Shown here: positions 19,067-30,365 of the stretch, piece by piece
Layout: each line of letters opens with the position of its first letter
Position numbering within the stretch: position 1 is the stretch's first letter
Source of the DNA: Dichotomocladium elegans
Taxonomy: Eukaryota; Mucoromycota; Mucoromycetes; Mucorales; Lichtheimiaceae
Direction of reading: 5' to 3'
Assembly: GCA_025716815.1 (NCBI GenBank)
Contig: JAIXMN010000071.1
Span: 1 to 35,706 of the forward strand
DNA length: 35,706 bases
Made by a program: the position numbers and the translations under genes
The notes under the pieces: model-generated
The model's input: the letters and a program-made list of their open reading frames with translations, nothing else
The model's database searches: none
Told to the model about the DNA's origin: nothing

Positions 19067-21926
19067 TTAATGGAGGTGTGCCGTTTGATTGCGCTTACTA
19101 CGTCTTAGGATATAGCCATTGCGTTCTGTGGTGTCAGTACCTGAATGTCTACGCTTTCGCTGTGGAGCTTGTTGAGTCATGTTTTTTGGTGTGGGTGTTG
19201 TACCTTTTACCTTCTTTGGTGTTGGTGTAGTACCTGTTACCTTTGAATGAGCCTGTGGGCCTAGGCTCCGTATCCTGTCCCAGTATTTTGCGATTGGCTC
19301 TGGACTATTGAAGGACGCATGCGGTTCCCATGTATCGTCTTCTGGTCCATAGCCTTCCCATCGAACCCGATATAGGTACCTTCCGGGTGACAACTCTTTA
19401 TGGTCTACAATCGCTTGGACTGTATAGTATTTACCATTCTTTTCATATACCTCTTCGATGCTGATCAGTTCATCTTGAGATACAAGTTTGAGTTGCGAGG
19501 GTGCAAAATTTCTGGTTGCGAGGAGTCCCTGTTCGTCTCTGAGGACATAGGAACCACCTTTGGTTTCCCTGACGACAGTGTATGGTCCTTCATATCGAGG
19601 ATCCGTTTTTCTACTGCGTACTTCATCTTTGACCATGACCGTGCTACCAGGAGGATATTTAATGATCCTGTATTTGGTATCATGTTTACCTTTCTTAACA
19701 TCTGATAGAGCTTTTGCCCGTTCTGCTATGGCCGGAAAGATGGTGTCAGACATTTTATCAATGCGGTCCATCAGCTCCTTTTCTGTTAAGGGCCGTGGTA
19801 TCTCGTCATTGCTATAATCTCTGAAGCCATTCATTGTGCGGTTGAACATTAGGGCGAATGGTGTGGAACCATGTCTACTGGCGACTTTGTTGTTGATGGC
19901 GAGCTGTGTACTTTTGACGTACAAGTCCCAATCATGTCGTGCGCCATTGAGGCTCTTGCGTATGACGTTGACCGATGTTTGTACATATCGTTCTGCCAAG
20001 CCATTTGCGCGTGGATGATAAGGTGTTGTTAACCGATGGTCAAAACCGGTGGACTGGCTAAGTTGCTTCATCAAATGATTGACAAATTCTGTGCCGTTAT
20101 CCGATTGTAGATAGCGTGGAAAACCGTAATCGCAAAAGGTGTTTATGACCGCTTGTACTACTGTGTCTGAAGACTTGTCAGGAAGTGCATGTAGTACACA
20201 AAAGCGTGTGCAAACATCGACCATAACTAAGAGATAGTTGTGCCCTCGTGCGCTTGTTCCAAAGCCGCTGGCAAGGTCGATTGCCCAGTGATCACCAGGG
20301 TAGAAGGCGTGAATAGGGCGCATAGGATGATACCCTGTTTTCGTCACGTTGAAGCGTTGGCATTGTGGACATTGTTTAACGTGTTCAGCCGCTTGCTTGT
20401 ACATGTTAGGCCATCTGAGCCCGTCATTCTGAAGAGACTTCGTCATTGCTTCAGCGCCGAAGTGTCCAAACGCATGAGCTTGTGCTAGCAGCTGTGGTCG
20501 TTCTTCTTCAGGAGGAATAAAATGTACTGATGTGTCAACATCGTCTTCCTTAGTTACGTCCGTGGTGGTGTGTGTTGACATAGTTTTGTTTACGATTAAA
20601 TTGGTAGTGTTACTTTGCGTAGCATTACCCCCTTCCAGCTCTTTGTCCGTGGGAAAAAGGCGAGAAAGTTGGTCGGGAAGGATGTTGTCTAATCCTGGCA
20701 AGTGTACTACGTCAAAAGTGTATTCAAGAATGGTGTCTAACCAGTTGTTCATCATGGCATTAGTAACCTTTTGGGTGTGAAGATATACCAACGCTTTGTG
20801 ATCGGTGTAAAGTGTGAGCTTTTGTCCCCAAAGGAATTTGTGGAATTTTGTGAGTGCATAAACAACAGCGAGCAACTCACGCTTTGTTGTAGAGTAATTT
20901 CGCTCTGATTTTGAGAGAGCTCTAGCCATGAAAGCGATATGCCGTGTTTCTTTATCAATGACTTGGTAAAGGACAGCGCCAATACCGACGTTGGATGCGT
21001 CAGTAGCAACCTGAAAAGGGTGTCGTAAATCAGGGTAGCGAAGGATGGGTGCATCCAGCAAAACCTGTTTTAAGCGGTTGAAAGTCGCTTGCTCATGACT
21101 GGTCCATTTGTTACCCAGGTCCCCTGCATAACGCAGACAGTCCAGGGGTGCAGTGAGGTCCGCACACTTGGGTATGGACTCACGGAAATAATTAATCACT
21201 CCGAGAAATCGTTGGATGTCTTTACCCGTGCGAGGTGTAGGCCACTCCTGTATATTGCTGACTTTGCGGGGGTCTAGCCCGATGCCTTGTTCAGACACGC
21301 AGAAGCCTAGGAGGTAAACGCAGCGTTGTGCGAAATGGCACTTATCCGGATTCAGAATGAGGTTTACGTCGGTGAGCTTTTTAATTGCTGTAGCGACGTG
21401 CTGAGCGTGTTCATCCAGTCCCTTAGAGAAGATAATGATATCGTCCACGAATGTGGTGACAAAAGGGAGATCATGGAAAATGATGTTCATGGTACGCTGA
21501 AAAATAGAGGATATGGGCTTGAGTCCAAAGGGACAGCCTCGGAATTGATATTGTATATGACCATGCGGCTTAAATGCTGTCTTTTGTCTGTGTGGCTCAT
21601 AAATTTCAAAGCGGTGAAATGCGCTTTTTAGGTCAAGAGTTGTAAAAACTGTAGAGCCTTGCAGCATATGAAAAATGTCCTTGATTAATGGAAGCGGATG
21701 ACGATCCGGTTGGACCAACAGTTTGTTGATGTGTCGAGGATCAAGGCATGGCCGTTTATCAGTGTAATTACCAAAGAGATCCTTTTTTGGTGCTAGCGTA
21801 AGTGGACTGTTCCACATTGTGTTGACAGGTGCAGGTTCTATGGTGCCATCTTCCAACCATGTTTGTATCTGCTTATCAATGATTTCCTTATATGCTAGTG
21901 CCAAAGGATATTGTGCACGGTGAGAT
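19067..21926 (-). pseudogene. pol: Chromovirus polyprotein, RT-RNase H-integrase-chromodomain part
   Basis: About 950 uninterrupted codons, in order. Reverse transcriptase includes the metal site FVDDIIIFS near residue 155. RNase H begins at VATDASNVGIGAVL near 300. The integrase has an HHCC finger (HAFGHFG...CPQCQRF) near 480-515 and catalytic residues in WAIDLASG, QSDNGTEF and LAERYVQ. The C-terminal chromodomain (YRVRWEGYGPEDDTWEP) is near 865-885. The chromodomain, which in relatives directs integration to silent chromatin, makes this a chromovirus. The N-terminal side is separated from gag-protease by the Plavaka-type element. All visible catalytic residues are kept, so inactivation is due only to that insertion. 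Confidence 0.95.
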
Positions 21927-22312
21927 CATCCTGTTCCTTATAAATCACTGAAGACTGTGTGCACTGCTATATATGAAACTGTGCAGACATTTTGGTGCAC
22001 TGCACGTCTTTTGGTGTCCTGTAGGCCATTCAGTACTCTGCATGCCATTTAGAACCCAGCAATGATTTCGTTTTGTACTGCAGTGCCTTTGTAAAGCTAT
22101 TGCAGAGCGATATCCCTTATCGCCAGCCCTGCGATGCATTTGAACAACTTACAGGTCTAGTCTCTGCGTCTCAAATCATCAACTATATCTTCTGGATAAC
22201 AGTATTTATTCAAACATTTCGCTGTCGTCATTATCCTCGCCGTCTGCAGGAGTATTCACATTATTCTTGCTGCTATCTTCGTCTTGGCTTCAACATCGCT
22301 TTCCTCCGCGCA
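21927..22312 (+). repeat. Plavaka-type element left end with TGCA iterons
   Basis: Starts CATCCTGTTCC. It contains repeated TGTGCACTGC, GTGCACTGCACG, CTGTGCAG, GTACTGCAGTGCC and similar motifs over about 170 bp. Matching units recur in the right end, a pattern expected for transposase binding. Confidence 0.65.
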
Positions 22313-25300
22313 TTAATTGCCATTGTCGCTCTCATCTTCCCTGTCCGTCCATCCCACATATTCCTCCCCTAACTCTGGAAGATTGCTCTGTCCATAGGCC
22401 CATTGCAAAATATTCGCGTCGCGATTTATGAGATACTGCTCATATGGGCCTTTTTGGTCATCGTTGAGCGCTGTAGAAAAGTCTGGAACGATATGTACTT
22501 GCATCTTGATGCGCGACACTGGGAAAACAGCAAAAGCAGTATGTCCGACTTCAGGTGGCAGCAAAACTTGTAATCCGCTTGCATGCCGTTTGTCGGCGTG
22601 TCTGAAAAGTTCAACATAGCAGAAGTCCGTGGGCGCCATTCTCTGACCGTCGACAACTCTTCGAGCTTTAAACAAAAGATGTACTTGGGCAAAAATATCT
22701 TTGTCATGACTATTTTGCAGCTGCACAAAGTCAAACTGGTCAACACCTCGAAACTGAGGATAAGCCCGGATAGTGTATGAGTACTGATCGCCATCAACGT
22801 CTACTGCAGTGATCATTAGAGCATTGTACACTACGATCTATGTTTGATAATATATTTAGCGAAAGGACGGAGAGCAAGGTGATTGCAACCTTGCCTTGTC
22901 TTCGACCCGTGGCAGATTTTTCACAGCAACAGATGACATGCGGCCATCCTGGTAATCAAGCTCTGTACGCAACAATGTTTTCAACCTCCTGAACATTCCC
23001 TTCTGGTTTTTCAAGTCGTTAAAAGAAATGGGTGCACCATTATTTCGACACGAACGGAGTGAGAAAGTTGGATATAATTGCTTTTCAGAGGAGGAGGCTG
23101 CTGCTGCTGTCTGACTAGGTGGTTGGGCCAATGGTTTCAAGTGGTAGTATTGGTCATCAAGAAGATCGCGGTAAAAAATATAAGTACTGAGCTATGAGAT
23201 TGATTGCATAGTATTGTGTTATTTCGGACTCGTGCACTTGATATATGTTTATGTCATGTACAAACCTGATGGATAAAAGTGGTGCTACTGAAATTCACAT
23301 GTTTTGCTGGGGCCTTTGCATCATACCGATGTTGTCTCTCCGAGCTACTTGTGCTATACCCAGCTACAACGCCATACCGTCGTATGTCTCCGCAGTATTT
23401 ACTCAACATATGGTTTTTTGGAAAGCGCATTTTGCTCTATATCGGCTTATAAGTATTGCTGGTCCGGAAATGTAATAGGATAACAATTACTTTTGACCAA
23501 CGCTCGAAAATCCGAGAATACTTATGGTATAGTCGAAGAGACTCTTCCATATCCGTTAATGTGCTCTCAGAATGTTCTTTGGCAGTAGCCTGGAAGAAAA
23601 AGTCTATGAAATGGCGGATACAGACGGCAACTTGCAATGGGACCAAATCATGTACGCAGCACATTAAAATCTGGTAGAATTTAGTTCGAGCTTAGCACCA
23701 ATACTTTGTACTTACACCCATGTGGTCCTTTAGCTCGGAAAACGTAGGATTCTTCAGTGAAGATAGCATAAATCCACGCTTAAAAGGATGCATGCTTTGA
23801 AATGGAGGGATAAGTGATGCTCTATATAGTACATGTGGTTTCGTTGGTTGTCTGTAAAAAAGCAGTAGTGCAGTCCTACCTTTCACTTATGATTTTTATC
23901 TTTTTCTTGCCGTCAGGCATGCTCAAAAATATACTGTCGACACAGTCCAAGAGATGACGATACACGCCTCCAAGCTGATGCAAATCATCAGTAGTCAATG
24001 CAGCGTGGATATCTACTAAGGGAATATCCCAAAAAGCGTTCTATGAATCCAGCTAGTTAAAGCTCACATCGTATTATCCATATGTATTAGAAACCAAACC
24101 TTTACAAGTTGCGTGGAATTTTCGGCCATAAGTGAATCCGCACCTGCTTTGTCCCCGGTTTTTATCATGTTGACGGCACGGTAGTATGCATTCTTTGTAT
24201 CATGAGCACTCCTTGTCAATTTGTTGAGTTTTTCCTCTGAGCAGAACAAATGAAACTCGGATGCTGGAATCTTACAGCGAGGACAAGGACGCCCAGAAAG
24301 AGTGCCTTTCACATTAGCAAGTAATTTTCTACAGTACACATCTGAATTAGTAAACATTGTAAACTGATGATGATGCACTTACTGCTCAGGAAAGTCGGCA
24401 ATATAACATGATACGACTGGAATGCATTGGTATTGTTGTCCATGTGGACCAGTCATCCTGAAGGACCGAATAGAACTGCCGAATTCATATACATTATAAC
24501 ATGTTCATTCCCAGCATTTGTAATGATCGCCCCACTAAGAGACTACCTTTCGCTATCAACATTTCTAAATTTCTTTAGCATTAATGTCATGCAGTGGTGC
24601 ACTATTGCGTTCTTTGCAACACTGAACCAGATTGGTGCTGTTGTCCCCGCTTGCGGTTTCCACTCAATCGCGGGCAGTAAACCAAGTACCCGAGTGGCAT
24701 GTGCTACTTTCTGCTCTCTCACCTTAGCAGGTATGTTCCCTAATATTTAAGACATGTTTTAGCGTAAAATATAAATAGTGTACTTAAGTCTGTACCGAGT
24801 TTCAAATAAACTGGCCACGCCTTATGGCGAGCATTGACTGACACTAACGTCTGGTCTGACGCTAGCATCAAAGGAAGGACGACGTATCCAGGGAATTTTA
24901 GCTATTGGAGAATATATTTCTTAATCCATCCTTGTTAGTTCCGATTGAGCAGTACCTGCGTTTTCTCCCACCAAGTGCCTGTTGAGAAGTCACTAAACAC
25001 TCGCTCGCCATTGCGGGTGTGAATTTCCGGTGTCAAATTCATGCACTCCCAGAAACGCGGATGCGCGAAGAGATGCTGCGTTAGGTCATGTATGTCGCGG
25101 CAGCTAAAGTATAATGGACCAACGGCGTCTTGAAACTCTTGGACACGGCCTAACGGGAAATCAACGACATCCTCCAAGTTGATGAGATAATCGCTAAATG
25201 GCTAAATGTACCCATGTGAGCCTATTACTGTTCCATTAGGCATAAAGTTGCTCATACCGTAAGTCCACATTCATCAGCGTCTTTAATCAGTTGGTCCCTC

Positions 25301-25982
25301 AGTTCTTTAATGCTTCTGCATTTGAAAAGCTGTTTTTTGCTGCCTGACCGCTGAGCAGTAGTTTCTAATAGGTATATATGCCTATGTTCATGTATATGAT
25401 AGTCAGTTCTGCTCCTAAGAATTTCAATGTCTAATCCTTACTCTTTGTAAGCCTTGTTGGAAAGATTATTCTCCATTGCAAACATAGCCGCCATATATTC
25501 GATGTCTGTCATTTTACCGTGGGGTGCATGCAATATGAGAGGTCTATCGCCATACACTATGTATCCTGCCTGGTAAATACTACGTGACATAATATGCGTG
25601 GTTTCTTACCGACTGGCCTACCAACAGATTTTTTGATAAGCTTAGCTTCCGCGTTGCTAGTTTTGTTCAAAGGGGTTGCTGTTGAATATCCGAGTAAAAA
25701 CACATCTGAGTCATCAACGCTTCTCATGTCATTATTAGCAGACAGATCGGTTCTCGGTTTCTTTAGCTTTATAAGATTGTTAATGTGATGAGATGTACAT
25801 GTTGAGATAAGCACATTAACCTTGTGGGTTGATATAGAAAGTTGCTCAGGCTGACCAGGATCCAAGTATGATGATGGATTGTCATCTGGATGTGATACTG
25901 ACCAGTGTTGCCGGAGACCAAAGGATTTAAAGCGCTTATTTTTATAGACACAGTCGCGATGAATGCAACGCTCAGTACTCAT
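22313..25982 (-). CDS. Plavaka-type transposase, about 13 exons
   Basis: ATG at 25982 (MSTERCIHRDCVY). The first exon has a C2H2-like finger (C-x4-C...HWSVSH). Further exons can be read in order: GDRPLILHAPHGKM (about 25545), TTAQRSGSKKQLFKC (about 25360), the Plavaka-typical FSTGTWWEKTQ (about 24960), VVLPLMLASDQT and HKAWPVYLKLG (about 24880-24800), GNIPAKVREQK (about 24750), MTGPHGQQYQCIPVVSCYI (about 24420), RPCPRCKIPASEF (about 24270), FWDIPLVDIHAAL with DDLHQLGGVYRHL (about 24010), FIDFFFQATAKEH (about 23610), and IRRYGVVAGYSTSSSERQHR (about 23360), then the C-terminal exons ending VGWTDREDESDNGN. Exons read without stops and splice sites are ordinary, so the gene looks intact. Exact borders need transcripts. 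Confidence 0.85.
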
Positions 25983-26284
25983 TTGGGGATATGTCGAAAG
26001 AGAGTTCTAAGAGGTGGGGGAAAGACGATGGGAAATATCTCTCCATCATAGAGCAGGAACCGCTGACCTAACTGAAGAAGGGTAGGTCAAACGTGCTTGA
26101 ATCTCAGCAACCTGAAAAATTTACTTCCATAGCTGTTTAACGCCAACGCTAAACAACATTACTGTTTAAATACCCCAGTCATCTCCAGAAACGCGAAGAC
26201 CCATGTGTATTTCCTTTGGTTTAATCCACTTTTCTAATATGCCTCAACAAAGAATCAGTAAGGTAGCCGGGTTCACTCTAGACG
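25983..26284. promoter_or_regulatory. Divergent promoter region of the Plavaka-type element
   Basis: About 300 bp between the start codons of the minus-strand transposase and the plus-strand second gene. Both must be driven from here. No specific box could be assigned. Confidence 0.4.
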
Positions 26285-27649
26285 ATGCTCCAAGAAACCA
26301 TGAGCAAACCTCTCTTGCCTCGCATCGGCTGTGAGTTAGGAAAAAATATGCTATGGTTTGAAAATAACACTCCCAGTAGCAACCGCAGAAAGGACAAAAA
26401 TACCAGCCGATCCATTGAAGTGCTGCCGAGGAAAAAAGCACGGACTGCTCTGTCTGCTTCCATTTCTGATACAGACTCTGACACGGTAGAAGATAGCCCG
26501 TCATCTGAATCAATAAATGAAAGAAGCAAATGCGTTGAGTATGGAGACGAATCCGATTTGGACGCATCTTCGATTATAAGTATCCCACCACGTGAGGAGA
26601 ACCCCATGTATTCGCAAGTAGTTGATTTCAACTTGCAAAGGTAAAATATCTTCCAACAACATTCTAGCGTTGACAATTTTGTTGAAAACAGTTTCACTAG
26701 ATTCAAAATCGACATTCGCCAGTGGACTGGCGGGGATGGCAAGAACGCTCTTGAAAAATCAGTCAAGAGATATGTGTTTTCCGAAGAAGCTTTTCCCAGC
26801 CATAATCAAGTACACAAACTGTGTCTTAACATAAGCAAGGCCATCATGGGATATCAAGTTCAAGATGATTTACTAGTCCTAGACAAGGGAGTCGTGAAAG
26901 AGGTATAAGTAATTCATTAGCTACATTATCACAACTTGCAATTAACGGTCTTGGTAGGCTCGAAGAATTATTACAACCACAAGATCAAACGCACATGGCA
27001 GCATGGTGCGCATTCTCACACAGTTCGACTTCTCAAAACATGGAGCTCTCCCAAAAGACGCAAAGCATAGATGCTACAAGCAATATGAGTATCTGCAAGA
27101 CGCGAAACGGTATTTGTTTGCATTTTACAGCCATATCAGAGGTGTTGCCAATATATGGTATATATTAACAATTTACACTAGCTTTGCTCGCTGCGGCTTT
27201 AGGTCAGACGGAGCATTGATGCAAAATTCTTGTATTGGAGAATGTCTCCATAAGCTAATGTTTAACATCAAAGGCGGAAAGCCCCGTTTGGTGTTCCGAG
27301 ATAGTCCGCTAACAAAGCCTATGTTAGCATTTGTTTACTCCACAGTAAGCTTTAATTAATTAGAGGAAACCGACACCGGTGGCTGACATATGATTAGATG
27401 ATGTACAGGATTATCAAGGAAGAAAAACTCGAGCGCATTAGGCCAGGCTACACTGATGCGTTTGCCGAGGACTCCCACTGGCATTTTTTGTACAAGGACA
27501 TCCAGACTTGCCCAGCTGTAGATTGGGAGTTGGCATTGGCTTATCAGCAATCTGTAGTTGACAATTTGGAGAACCCAGGAGGAAATCAACCCAATGATAG
27601 CATGACAGGATGCTACGACGCAATTTTAGCAGATGCCCCAATGGAATAA
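26285..27649 (+). CDS. Second gene of the Plavaka-type element, unknown function (386 residues)
   Basis: Five exons keep one frame: 26285-26640, 26692-26902, 26958-27157, 27203-27344 and 27398-27649, with introns of 45-55 bp, all GT..AG. The product starts MLQETMSKPLLPRIGC. It has a basic then Ser/Asp-rich N-terminal third (KKARTALSASISDTDSDTV), likely disordered and possibly nuclear, and a structured remainder containing YVFSEEAFPSHNQ, RRIITTTRSNAHG, YLFAFYSHIRGVANIW, RPGYTDAFAEDSHWHFLYKD and a C-terminal LADAPME. I recognise no domain or catalytic motif. Its intact frame inside a nested element argues that the element needs it; a DNA-binding or regulatory partner of the transposase is inference. 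Confidence 0.65.
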
Positions 27650-27950
27650 TAAATGATCCTTATCCATCTGTCCTAAAAATGACATTATATATTAACATAT
27701 ATGACATATTTTTACCTGAGCGATCGAGCTTACAGGATCTGCAGAGCAATTCAACCATTCACGCCGTGCAGTACGCTGCAGTTGAACGCTATTACGTGCA
27801 GTACATAGCACTTAAATGGTATTCCGTGCAGGACACTGGAAAGAAATTTGGATTGTGCAGTGCCTTAAATGGAGGGGGGGGTATCCATTCAGCCATTTAG
27901 TCCATTTACGCCCTGCAAGGCTAGTGCAAGCTTTTTAGTAAAACAGGATG
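27650..27950 (-). repeat. Plavaka-type element right end with TGCA iterons
   Basis: Contains GTGCAGTACGCTGCAG, CGTGCAGTACATAG, CCGTGCAGGACACTGG and TGTGCAGTGCC, plus repeated CCATTTACGCCxTGCA-like units. It ends AACAGGATG at 27950. Confidence 0.65.
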
Positions 27951-29946
27951 ATACTACACCTTCTGGCGTGTCGATGCGGATGACTGATTCCGGTACCGTA
28001 CAGAAAGAGTTCTTTGGGATTTGTTTGTTATCCTCAATGGTTGGTTGTACAACGGAGAAGAAATTTTTACGTTCCGTGTTTGTACCATAAGGAGAATTAT
28101 TGGGTTCGGGCGTGTCGTTCACCTTTTCTTCCTTGTTCTTTGGTTGCGTGTTCCATGAGAGAACCAAACCAGTGAAACCAACTCCCATTTTGCGTGCTAA
28201 ATCAAGACCAATTGTCACGGGTGCGTCACCTTCAAGTTCCAAGATGTAAAAATCATGTTTGAAATGCTTGCCATTGTAGGTTATCGCGACGTCGGTCACC
28301 AAGCCAAGTAAGTCGGCTGTTTTATCTCGTTGAGCCAGAGAGACAGAGATATTGTGCACTGCTTTTTTATTAAATATGATACTGCGTTCTGATTCTAGCT
28401 TTTCGATGAAAAATGGTGTGATAAACGATCTACTAGCACCTGTGTCAAAGAGGCCCAGTGTTTGTTCATTCTGTACCATGATAGGAATCAGCAGTGAGTC
28501 ATCATCGCTTTGGATGTGTGATATATGTGTTGAACGCAGAGTGTACTTACTCGTTATGTCCAATTCTTCCAAACGGACAGGAAGGGTCTCCTGAAGTATA
28601 GCTTCATCACGTTCCGACAGCTTCGATGCTGTGTTATCCATGGACTTCGGCCCAACCTTGACGCGTATGGATTTGTTTGTAATGGGTGTCTTACCCTTTC
28701 TTTTTGCCTCGAAATACTCCTGGCAGGTATGTCCCTTGGTGTAAGGTACCTTTCTGCAGTAGCGGCAAAGGTTGTTGGAGATATGTTCATGCTGCGCAGT
28801 GTATGTACCGCATCTGCCTTGTTGCAGCTGTTGTTGTACCAGCTGTTTTTGCTGTCGGAGGATGTGGCAGTCGGCCTTGGAGTGACTACCCTTCGGGTGG
28901 ACTGGGCAGTCGCCGTACTTGTGCTGGTTCTGTGTTTTCGGCACCAAGCGCCGCTTCTTGTTGCTACCCTCGCGCATTTGGTACACTTCGTCAGGCCCGT
29001 CCTGTTCATCTGTTCCTTCGATGTATTCACCAAGAGTGGAGACTACTAATTGCGCCATTTCCATAATATCTGCTGGTAACATCGTTCCATAGCGTTGTGC
29101 CATGACAGGGTGAATCTTGTCCCGGATGTGTCGAGGAAAGGATGACACAAAGTCGAAGGTTAAGTCAGGTCCTTGTTGACGGCTGGCCTCTGTCGCCAAT
29201 GCGATCCACTGCTCTGTGTATAGTCGCACCGACTGGCCATTCCTGTACCTTTTGGAGTACAGCTCGTGTCGCTTGATATACGCATGGTAGGGGTTGCCAT
29301 ACTCCTTGTGTATCACCTTACAAGCTTGCTCCCAGGTGTAGTGCTTGTCTGCCAACTCACGGCGGAACCACATCGTTTGTCCTTGGTCAAGACACAACCA
29401 GAAGAGTCGTTCCCAATGCTCGTCCATAGACAGGCCGTGGCTCCTCAGCTGCGCCTCGAATGCCTCCGTGAACGCACGCACTGACTCGTGCACCGGTTTG
29501 CTGGTGTTGCGTACTGGACCGCCACGGAACTGCAAGGCTGGAAGCTCCTTTGGTACCAAGGTCTGTTGGCCATGCGCTATTCTTGCTCCGCGGGGTTGTA
29601 GGGCATCTCTTGTGTTCTGGTACATTTTTAGGTCGTCTAGCGCCTGCTTATGTTCCTGGCGAAGGCGGTCCCTTTCCTCTTCCGGTTCGCCTATGGAGGA
29701 CATGTACCGTTCATACACCTGCTGTAGACGATTACGGAGAATTGCTTCCGTGTTGGCAGGCGTGAGTATGCGCTCCTTCGCATACGTTTCGAGTGTTAAA
29801 ACTCGTTGTTTCGGTGCCTCCTCGTTGTCTTGCATCGGCGTGTCCTCATCCTGGCACTCGGGAATGGGTTCCTTATGCACGTTCGCCTCGTGCGGGTTCG
29901 CCTCATGGTTGCGTTCGACATTGGTAACTGGGGTGATGTCAGACAT
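27951..29946 (-). pseudogene. gag: Chromovirus polyprotein, gag-protease part
   Basis: The sense start is the ATG at 29946 (MSDITPVTNVERN, with a CCACC context), not the upstream TTG. The capsid-like region covers roughly residues 130-330 and contains FTEAFEAQLRSHG and WFRRELADKHYTW. A Cys/His segment (CPVHPKGSHSKADCHI, then CRYCRKVPYTKGHTC) follows; its spacing differs from the usual CCHC knuckle. The retroviral-type aspartic protease has LFDTGASRSFI near residue 505 and IGLDLARKMG near 590. The frame reaches the Plavaka-type insertion at 27950 and then reads into it as a short foreign tail. In the empty-site arrangement it continues into RT with no stop or frameshift, so gag and pol form one frame. 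Confidence 0.9.
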
Positions 29947-29989
29947 GGTGGGATCAGGTAGGAAAAACAAAAGTTTTCAAAGATAAAAA
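29947..29989 (-). other. 5' leader of the chromovirus (primer-binding region)
   Basis: Only 43 bp separate the 5' LTR from the gag ATG. In sense it starts TTTTTATCTTTG directly after the LTR. I do not see the usual TGG-starting, tRNA-complementary site here. Confidence 0.5.
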
Positions 29990-30360
29990 TGAGATGGATG
30001 GATTAGAGAGAATGAAAAAAGACAACTATAAAAGTATCTTTGAGGTTGATGTTTATTCCTGAAAATAAAATAACTCTCTTTTATAATAATTCTATTAGAA
30101 CGGCGATGTAAGTGCTTAATCCTGTTAGGACGTATCGGATGAGAGCATTCTCTTTTCATTGTCCTCTTCAAGACCAGTGATGGATCCTGGGTAGAGGAAG
30201 TACCTTTGATAGGTGCGATTGTCCTGTCACGCAAGCGGATATGAAAATATCGGTCCCTGAACATCAATGTGTTAAATTCATCATTGTCTTAGTTTCAGGA
30301 TATCGGCGATAGTGATGTGAAACCGGCTAAGTTCTCTAACACGGATCAATGTTCACCACA
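29990..30360 (-). repeat. 5' LTR of the chromovirus
   Basis: Identical by eye to 18668-19038. TATAAAAG in sense at 30085-30078 and AATAAA at 30057-30052. The promoter faces gag. Confidence 0.95.
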
Positions 30361-30365
30361 CTCAT
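30361..30365. repeat. Chromovirus target duplication, right copy (CTCAT)
   Basis: Pairs with 18663-18667. Confidence 0.9.

Larger units (their letters stand above)
21927..27950 (-). mobile_element. Plavaka-type DNA transposon (CACTA-related), 6.0 kb, nested in the chromovirus
   Basis: The ends are CATCCTGTT and its complement AACAGGATG, flanked by AT. It encodes a many-exon Plavaka-type transposase (25982-22313, minus) and a second gene (26285-27649, plus), arranged divergently. Both end regions contain multiple short TGCA-centred repeats (CACTGCA, GTACTGCA). Exact borders are supported by restoration of the host polyprotein frame. Confidence 0.9.
21925..27952. repeat. AT target duplication flanking the Plavaka-type element
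   Basis: AT at 21925-21926 and 27951-27952. Keeping one copy and removing 21927-27950 gives an uninterrupted polyprotein frame (junction PEGVVSHRAQYPLALAY). Confidence 0.85.
18668..30360 (-). mobile_element. Ty3/gypsy chromovirus, 11.7 kb including a nested Plavaka-type element
   Basis: Transcribed on the minus strand. Identical 371-bp LTRs (18668-19038, 29990-30360) begin TGTGGTG and end CATCTCA in sense. A CTCAT duplication, a polypurine tract and a polyprotein with gag, protease, reverse transcriptase, RNase H, integrase and chromodomain are all present. Without the nested element (21927-27950 plus AT) it would be about 5.7 kb, the normal size. Identical LTRs imply a recent insertion. It interrupts gene E in its coding frame. 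Confidence 0.95.

Noticed and set aside
19400..21631. Plus-strand frames opposite pol
   Set aside because: Shadows of the polyprotein frame.
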